The notes under the pieces were generated by a model that saw only the letters and a program-made list of their open reading frames with translations, made no database searches and was not told the origin of the DNA. DNA of 6,935 bases. It comes from JBBRGG01 sp038240875. Lineage in GTDB: Bacteria > Planctomycetota > Phycisphaerae > Phycisphaerales > UBA1924. Position 1 is the first letter of the stretch, and every line of letters starts with the position of its first letter. A program made the position numbers and the translations under genes. The stretch is from assembly GCA_038240875.1 (NCBI GenBank), contig JBBRGG010000191.1:1-6935 (forward strand), in the 5' to 3' direction. This document shows positions 1 to 4,698 of this stretch, in pieces.

Positions 1-13
1 CGCTGGCGGGCCC

Positions 14-1396
14 GTGTTGACCAAGCGGATTCCGTCGTGGCCATATGGCGATCCCAAGACGCGGCACGTGGTTGGCTATGACGAGTATGTCAAGACGGGC
101 GGCTATGAAGGGCTGCGCAAGGCGCTGACGATGAAGCCCGACGCCGTGACCGATGAGGTCAAGAAGTCGACGCTTCGCGGGCGTGGCGGCGCAGGGTTTC
201 CCACGGGGCTCAAGTGGACGTTTTTGCCCAAGGTTACGGCGGATGCCAATGGCGTCGAGCCGGACGCGGGGCAGCGGTATTTGGCGGTGAACGCCGACGA
301 ATCAGAGCCTGGTACATTCAAAGATCGCTTGTTGATGGACTTTGATCCGCACCTGATGCTTGAGGGCATCGCGATTTGCTGCTATGCCTGCCGAATCAAG
401 ACGGCGTACATCTTTATCCGTGGCGAGTACCACCACCAGGCACACGTTCTTGAGAACGCGCTCAAAGAGGCGTACGCGAAGGGCGTGTTTGGCTCCAAGG
501 GATTGCTCGATGGCACGAACACCGCGCGCGGCGGCACTTGGAACGTTGAGTGCTACGTTCATCGCGGCGCGGGCGCATATATCTGTGGCGAAGAGACAGG
601 GTTGCTCGAAGCGCTCGAAGGCAAGCGCGGTTGGCCGCGGATTAAGCCGCCTTTCCCTGCGGTCAAGGGGCTGTTTGGTAAGCCAACGATCATTAATAAC
701 GTGGAGACGCTGGCGCACCTGCCTTCGATCATTGAGTTTGGCGCGGACTGGTTCATGGGGCATGGCAGCGCAAGTACGTTCGCGGGCGCGCCAGGCTCGT
801 TTGGTACCAAGTTGATGGGCGTTTCCGGGCACGTGAATCGGCCCGGCGTGTTTGAGTTGGAATTAGGCACGCCCTTGCGCGTGATTGTTGAAGAACTCTG
901 TGGCGGGATTCGCAACGGTAAGAAGTTCAAGGGCGCGATCGCGGGCGGCGTTTCGATGGGGATTTTGGGGCCTGATCAGTACGACGCCGAAATGGACTTT
1001 GATATTGGGCGAAAGAACAATGTGCTAGGGCTTGGGACGGCGTGCCCCACAGTGTTTGATGAAGATACAGACATGGTCGCGGTGGCGCGAAACATCGCGA
1101 GATTCTTTAAGCACGAATCGTGCGGGCAGTGCACGCCTTGCAGGGAAGGATCGGGGTGGTTGTTTCAGTTGATGCAGCGAATCGAGAAAGGCGACGCGCG
1201 AACCAAGGATTTGGATCTTGCGTTGGAAGTGGCGACGTCGATGGGCTCGATGCCTGGAACGACGATCTGCGGGCTTGCGGACGGGAACAACTGGGCAATC
1301 CGCACGATCATGAACAAGTATTGGTCGGAATTTGAAGCGCGAGTGAAGCCGACGTTTGTGCCTGTGACGATGTCGGTGGGAGCTAGCGCGCGGTAA
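14..1396 (+). CDS. nuoF: NADH-quinone oxidoreductase subunit F (complex I NADH/FMN-binding subunit)
   Basis: This is the cytoplasmic-side subunit of respiratory complex I that oxidises NADH, passes electrons to FMN and then to the N3 4Fe-4S cluster. Visible motifs are the nucleotide/FMN glycine-rich loop RGRGGAGFPTGLKW (residues 55-68), NADESEPGTFKDR (93-105), the GAGAYICGEETGLLEALEG stretch (185-203) followed by KRGWPRIKPPFPA, and the cluster ligands ESCGQCTPC (Cys370, 373, 376) with Cys419 in TTICG. At 460 residues it is close to the usual NuoF length of about 430-450; the loop after GLKW (about 70-88) is slightly longer than in E. coli. The start used is GTG at 14. There is no clear Shine-Dalgarno sequence in the 13 bases available, so a start further upstream is possible. 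A TGA at 18-20 in another frame could be the stop of an overlapping upstream gene such as nuoE, but too little is visible. No nuoG follows, so this is the end of its cluster. Family assignment is very secure. Confidence 0.97.
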   Translation: MLTKRIPSWPYGDPKTRHVVGYDEYVKTGGYEGLRKALTMKPDAVTDEVKKSTLRGRGGAGFPTGLKWTFLPKVTADANGVEPDAGQRYLAVNADESEPGTFKDRLLMDFDPHLMLEGIAICCYACRIKTAYIFIRGEYHHQAHVLENALKEAYAKGVFGSKGLLDGTNTARGGTWNVECYVHRGAGAYICGEETGLLEALEGKRGWPRIKPPFPAVKGLFGKPTIINNVETLAHLPSIIEFGADWFMGHGSASTFAGAPGSFGTKLMGVSGHVNRPGVFELELGTPLRVIVEELCGGIRNGKKFKGAIAGGVSMGILGPDQYDAEMDFDIGRKNNVLGLGTACPTVFDEDTDMVAVARNIARFFKHESCGQCTPCREGSGWLFQLMQRIEKGDARTKDLDLALEVATSMGSMPGTTICGLADGNNWAIRTIMNKYWSEFEARVKPTFVPVTMSVGASAR

Positions 1397-1643
1397 GCGG
1401 TGTTGAGATTGGGGTTGGGTGTGGGGTTGAGGTACGTGATGGAGATGCGGACGGGGAATCAATGGCAGCGTCGCGCCTGCTTCAAACTCATCATGGACAA
1501 AGTATGGCCTCATTTTTGGCAATAGCTTTATCGCGTCAATCTACGCGATTGTCGCGACAGTCGCCATCGTTCGCTTTGTTTCGTGGCGGATGCGGGCGAA
1601 ATGATTCGTATCACACGTACAGCACAGGCGAGCCATCGCAGCG
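1397..1643. other. Intergenic region after nuoF, no convincing gene
   Basis: This stretch between nuoF and the convergent DCC-family gene contains no reading frame with convincing protein features and a good start. The plus-strand frame 1462-1653 (63 codons) has random-looking composition and no ribosome binding site. Another plus frame, open from 1440 to a TGA at 1602-1604, ends in a hydrophobic run followed by basic residues (SFIASIYAIVATVAIVRFV, then SWRMRAK), resembling a membrane helix with a cytoplasmic tail. It has no ATG, GTG or TTG in frame, so it could be a decayed gene fragment or chance. Small symmetric elements are TCGCGT/ACGCGA (1531-1536 and 1543-1548) and the perfect palindrome TGTCGCGACA (1550-1559). 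No function can be assigned. Confidence 0.5.
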
Positions 1644-1674
1644 AAAAACCTGAAGGCCCTCTCCGAGAGAGGGC
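1644..1674 (-). terminator. Probable intrinsic terminator of the DCC-family gene, possibly bidirectional
   Basis: An 8-bp perfect GC-rich stem, GCCCTCTC (1656-1663) and GAGAGGGC (1667-1674), encloses a 3-nt loop. Read on the minus strand, the stem is followed after 7 bases by a run of five T (the AAAAA at 1644-1648). It lies about 35 bases beyond the stop of the minus-strand DCC-family gene and between two converging genes, which is where a terminator is expected. On the plus strand no T-run follows, so its use for nuoF is less certain. The offset between stem and T-run is longer than in an ideal terminator. Confidence 0.5.
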
Positions 1675-1708
1675 GCCTAAGGCTGCCAAGTAGTACGAGC
1701 GATTTGCA

Positions 1709-2134
1709 TTACTCGACTTTGCATGTGCCTTCGGGGCATGCGGCTGAGGCGGTATTGGCCGGGTCGTTCACGGCGTGGCGCGAGCGGAATGTGATGCGCA
1801 GACGGTTGCGTGCGAACCAGCGGTAGAAGGCGTCGAAAAGTGGCTTGAGCACGGGCCAGCCGGTGGGTGCGAGAAGCCAGCCCCAGCCTACGGCGGCGTA
1901 TGCCTCGCGAAAGACTGCCATGCCGCGGATGAGGGTGCCATCGCGAGTGACGCCATGGATTGAGCCCATGACGTAAGACTGCGTGGTGCCGTAGCTATTG
2001 GGGTCGAAATCAGGCGTGGTGATATCGATGATTTTGAGGTTGCCTTTACCTTTGTCCATACGGCGAAGCATTGCGGCTTCGCGGACGCATAGAGGGCACT
2101 GGCCGTCGATCATGATGGTAAAGGGCGTTGGCAC
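1709..2134 (-). CDS. DCC-family thiol-disulfide oxidoreductase-like protein (DUF393)
   Basis: The 141-residue product matches the DUF393/DCC family, small proteins with a thioredoxin-like CxxC near the N-terminus. The hallmark is IDGQCPLCVRE, with Asp10 and the Cys13-Pro-Leu-Cys16 pair. Further family features are a short D/T-rich segment (IIDITTPDF, 35-43), the block GSIHGVTRDGTLIRGMAVFR (57-76, His60 in the MH/IH position), and YRWFARNRLR near residues 104-113. The length is normal for the family. The tail carries an extra Cys133/Cys138 pair (CPEGTC) just before the end. The GTG start at 2134 is preceded on the minus strand by AAGGCG about 11 bases upstream; the alternative ATG at residue 8 would leave almost no sequence before the active site. 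The gene lies 101 bases downstream of the DUF4126 gene on the same strand, so co-transcription is possible. Redox activity is presumed from the CxxC motif; the substrate is unknown. Confidence 0.88.
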   Translation of the reverse strand: MPTPFTIMIDGQCPLCVREAAMLRRMDKGKGNLKIIDITTPDFDPNSYGTTQSYVMGSIHGVTRDGTLIRGMAVFREAYAAVGWGWLLAPTGWPVLKPLFDAFYRWFARNRLRITFRSRHAVNDPANTASAACPEGTCKVE

Positions 2135-2235
2135 ACGTAAGTATTCGCCTTGAAATGGCGTGAGATTCGGCGTTAGGTAGGATTCGTTTGAAGAAGGGGG
2201 ATGTGTGATATAAGGGGTGTGCCAACTGTGCGGGA

Positions 2236-2916
2236 TTAACCGGCACGAAGGCGGGCGGCGACGCCTGTATTCATGCGCTGGGCGCGAGCTTCTTCGATGC
2301 TGTCATAAAGGTCGAAGGCGAGCTCGCCATCGCGAAGCGAATCGATCTCGTGGCGTGCTTTGCGGCGGGCGCGGACGTGGCGGATGATGAGTAGCGCCGA
2401 GATCAGGGACAAGATGACGAGCACGCCAGCGAAGATGGGCAGCAGAAGAGCGAGGATGGAGAGAGCGGCGGCGAGAACGTTTTCGACAGTGGCGTAGATG
2501 CTGTTACCAAGGCCGCCGGTGGTGAGAGTGGAGGCGGCGCGAGTGGTGGAGGTAGCCGAGCGAACGGCGAGAGCGAGCCCGCCACCGGCGATGATTGCGG
2601 AACCCCAGGTGACCAAAGGTTGAGCATCGCCCAAATTTGCGGCCATGGCGATGGTGCCCGCGAGTGTGGCGGCGGGTGCGCCAGCGACGTCGAGCGCGTG
2701 GTCGAGAACAGGGATGTAGTACGCGCCCAGTTCTAGGACACAAGCTAGACCAAGCGCGACGACGGCCCAGGGAGAAGCGACAAAGGCGAAGCTGCCGCTC
2801 GGCTCGGCGACGCCTAGGTATGAGCCGAGTGCGAGGATGAAGAGTGGGAGGAAGACGCGCGCGCCGCATGCTGCTGCGAGACCAACGCCGACACATGCCG
2901 AGGCGAGAAGTTCCAT
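2236..2916 (-). CDS. DUF4126 domain-containing integral membrane protein
   Basis: This 226-residue protein is mostly hydrophobic and resembles the DUF4126 family, whose function is not established. From the ATG at 2916 it begins directly with the first membrane segment and the family-like signature CGARVFLPLFILALGSYLG (17-35). It continues with a second helix (about 49-70) ending in an LELGAYYIPVLDHALD motif, small-residue-rich helices around 80-118, and a long hydrophobic stretch (about 144-178). A basic then acidic cytoplasmic-looking tail follows (RHVRARRKARHEIDSLRDGE, from 179). An in-frame TTG at 2964 would add 16 polar residues; I prefer 2916 because family members usually start close to the first helix, although neither start has a good Shine-Dalgarno sequence. 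The gene is divergent from mnmE and precedes the DCC-family gene on the same strand. Role: unknown inner-membrane protein. Confidence 0.82.
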   Translation of the reverse strand: MELLASACVGVGLAAACGARVFLPLFILALGSYLGVAEPSGSFAFVASPWAVVALGLACVLELGAYYIPVLDHALDVAGAPAATLAGTIAMAANLGDAQPLVTWGSAIIAGGGLALAVRSATSTTRAASTLTTGGLGNSIYATVENVLAAALSILALLLPIFAGVLVILSLISALLIIRHVRARRKARHEIDSLRDGELAFDLYDSIEEARAQRMNTGVAARLRAG

Positions 2917-2950
2917 GGTGACTTGTTCGGCGTTTTGGGAGGCAGGTTTC

Positions 2951-2974
2951 ACTGGGGACGTCAAACTGGGACGT
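2951..2974. repeat. Imperfect direct repeat in the divergent DUF4126/mnmE intergenic region
   Basis: ACTGGGGACGT (2951-2961) is followed after three bases by ACTGGGACGT (2965-2974). The copies differ by one G. The pair lies in the 92-base region between the ATG of the minus-strand DUF4126 gene and the TTG of mnmE, where promoters or operators for both genes would be. If DUF4126 really starts at the TTG at 2964, the repeat would lie partly in its coding sequence. A regulatory role is only a guess; I could not find a convincing -35/-10 pair on either strand. Confidence 0.35.
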
Positions 2975-3008
2975 GCGCGTTTGAGTATGTGCTTCGATAC
3001 GATCTAGC

Positions 3009-4694
3009 TTGGCATTACACACTGAATCAATTCATGGCGCTGACACGATCATCGCGTGGGCGTCGGCGGCTGCAGGGCCGATTGCGGCTGCGGGGCCGAA
3101 TGTTGCAGTCGGGGCAAGGGCAATTGTGCGCGTGAGTGGGCCGGGGACAATTGACGTGCTAAGGCGGGCTGGAGCTGAAATTGATCACGCTACGACTGCG
3201 GGGGCGATGCGTATGCGGCTGCGGCTCGATGGTGCTCGCACGTATGAAGCGAGCAAGCCTGAAAAGAGCGTGGCTGCGCTTGCGTGCTTGCTGGTGTTGT
3301 GGCGCGAGCCACGGTCGTACACCGGTGAAGACTCGGCGGAATTGCTTGTGCCGGGTAATCCCTTGTTGATTCGGCGTGTGCTTGATGCGTTGTTGGTTGA
3401 TGAGGATGGGCTGCGGGTGCGGCTGGCTGGGCCGGGAGAGTTTTCGGCGCGGGCGTTTGCTGCAGGAAAGCTCACGCTAGAGCAAGCCGAAGGAGTGGCG
3501 GCGACGATTGCTGCACGAAATCAAGACGAGCTTGATGCGGCGCGCGAACTGATTTCTGGACGCACGAGCGAGCGGTATCACGAGCTGGCCGAGTCGATCG
3601 CGACACTTGCAGCACTAGTCGAAGCGGGGATCGACTTTACCGATCAGGAAGATGTCGTGCCTATTGCGCCCGGCGAGTTATCGCGATTGCTTGACGAGGC
3701 AACGGCTGAACTTGCGCGCGAGCTTGGTTCGCTTGCGGGTCGTGAGGCGCGGACGCTGAGGCCTTTGGCGGTGTTGGTGGGCGTGCCCAACGCGGGAAAG
3801 AGCACGCTTATGAACGCGTTGCTTGGCCGACGAAGAAGCGTGGTTTCAGACTTGGCGGGAACGACGCGCGACGCGGTGATCGAGCCACTGGAAGTCGTGA
3901 GCGATAGTGGCGGGCGAATCACGATTGATCTTGCGGACGTGGCGGGGATTGAAGGCTTGCATGGTTCGCCTGATTCGTCGCATGGAATGAATGGCGGTGC
4001 GAGTGGCTGTACGTTTGGTGAAGAACGTAACAGCGCAATTCAACAAACGATCGATCTTGATACTTATATTGATCTTGATCTTGATCTTGATATTGATATT
4101 GATATTGATGAGCAGTCGCGCGCACGCGCCATAGAGACGGCACGGCGCGCGGATATCTTGATTTGGTGCGATCCTACAGGGCGGTTCGAGGCGGCATGGC
4201 TCGAACCGGTGCTGAAAGCTGCCGACAATGTGAATGCTCGCAACGGCGGATTGCCTGTAGTGGTGCGTGTGCGGACGCGCGCAGATCAATGGATACAGGA
4301 AGCTGGTGCGCGCGTTGATTCTGGTGACGTTGGCGATGATGTACTCGCGGTATGCGCAATCGACGGCTGGAACGTGCGAGCGTTAGCGCAGAAATTAGCT
4401 GGCGTGCTCACGCGCGATAGCCGAGAGAAGGTAGAAGTTAGCGAGTACGCGAGGTCGAGGCCGTTACCTGTTGCGTTGGTGTCGCATCGTCACGCCGAGG
4501 CATTGACGCGTGTGCACGATGCGCTCGCGCGGGCGCGCCAAGCAACCGATGCGCACAAGCGTTCGCTTGCGACGCCTGAGGTAGTTGCGAGCCACTTGCG
4601 TGATGCGCTTAATGCGATGGGCGAGCTCACCGGGCGGATTGATCCCGACGACGTGATCGGCAGGGTTTTTTCGCGGTTTTGCGTGGGGAAATAA
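3009..4694 (+). CDS. mnmE: tRNA uridine-5-carboxymethylaminomethyl(34) synthesis GTPase MnmE (divergent, with G-domain insertion)
   Basis: MnmE, with MnmG, modifies the wobble uridine (U34) of certain tRNAs, using GTP hydrolysis and a folate-derived carbon. Visible parts are an N-terminal folate-binding-type domain (about 10-130: DTIIAWASA, ARAIVRVSGP, PRSYTGEDSAE) and a helical domain beginning PGEFSARAFAAGKLTLEQAE (142-161). The G domain has a P-loop GVPNAGKST (258-266), G2 DLAGTTRD (281-288) and G3 DVAG (310-313). The protein ends in FCVGK, with the family's near-terminal Cys558. At 561 residues it is about 100 longer than the usual 450-460. Roughly 50 extra residues lie between G3 and the helix RARAIETARRAD (371-382) and include an Asp-Leu/Asp-Ile repeat. 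The expected G4 NKxD appears as TRAD (423-426), and the usual HCHGG after SYTGEDxxE is LLVPGN. The TTG start at 3009 is the only usual start codon between the upstream in-frame stop and the conserved N-terminus; no Shine-Dalgarno sequence is seen. Identification is secure; full GTPase function is less so. Confidence 0.93.
   Translation: MALHTESIHGADTIIAWASAAAGPIAAAGPNVAVGARAIVRVSGPGTIDVLRRAGAEIDHATTAGAMRMRLRLDGARTYEASKPEKSVAALACLLVLWREPRSYTGEDSAELLVPGNPLLIRRVLDALLVDEDGLRVRLAGPGEFSARAFAAGKLTLEQAEGVAATIAARNQDELDAARELISGRTSERYHELAESIATLAALVEAGIDFTDQEDVVPIAPGELSRLLDEATAELARELGSLAGREARTLRPLAVLVGVPNAGKSTLMNALLGRRRSVVSDLAGTTRDAVIEPLEVVSDSGGRITIDLADVAGIEGLHGSPDSSHGMNGGASGCTFGEERNSAIQQTIDLDTYIDLDLDLDIDIDIDEQSRARAIETARRADILIWCDPTGRFEAAWLEPVLKAADNVNARNGGLPVVVRVRTRADQWIQEAGARVDSGDVGDDVLAVCAIDGWNVRALAQKLAGVLTRDSREKVEVSEYARSRPLPVALVSHRHAEALTRVHDALARARQATDAHKRSLATPEVVASHLRDALNAMGELTGRIDPDDVIGRVFSRFCVGK
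4053..4109 (+). repeat. In-frame hexanucleotide microsatellite inside mnmE
   Basis: The tract is built from GAT alternating with CTT or ATT. From 4071 to 4109 it is uninterrupted: three GATCTT units, then three GATATT units, then a final GAT. One irregular unit (ACTTAT) breaks the repeat at 4062-4067. It encodes alternating Asp-Leu then Asp-Ile (MnmE residues 349-367). It is AT-rich compared with the surrounding gene. Because the unit is six bases, gain or loss of units changes protein length without shifting the frame. Its form suggests replication slippage. Confidence 0.9.
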
Positions 4695-4698
4695 GGCG

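Noticed and set aside
1..20. Possible tail of an upstream gene (nuoE) ending at TGA 18-20 and overlapping the nuoF start
   Set aside because: Only five codons are visible (LAGPC, then stop), which is too little to identify a gene; mentioned only as context for nuoF.
1111..1123. The 13-base palindrome GCACGAATCGTGC occurs both in nuoF (1111-1123) and upstream of the cytochrome gene (6776-6788)
   Set aside because: In nuoF it encodes the conserved cluster-ligand residues HESC, and one shared 13-mer in about 7 kb on two strands is not far from chance expectation.
1462..1653. 63-codon plus-strand reading frame after nuoF
   Set aside because: Composition looks random, with no ribosome binding site and no recognisable motif; its end runs up to the terminator hairpin.
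3846..4289. Minus-strand frames with Asn-Ile/Lys-Ile or Tyr-Gln/Asp-Gln repeats opposite mnmE
   Set aside because: They are antisense readings of the mnmE microsatellite; the sense frame carries the conserved MnmE domains on both sides.
4630..4672. Weak inverted repeat CCGA/TCGG followed by six T near the end of mnmE, as a possible terminator
   Set aside because: The stem is only four pairs with a long loop, and the bases encode the conserved C-terminal motif of MnmE, which explains the sequence.
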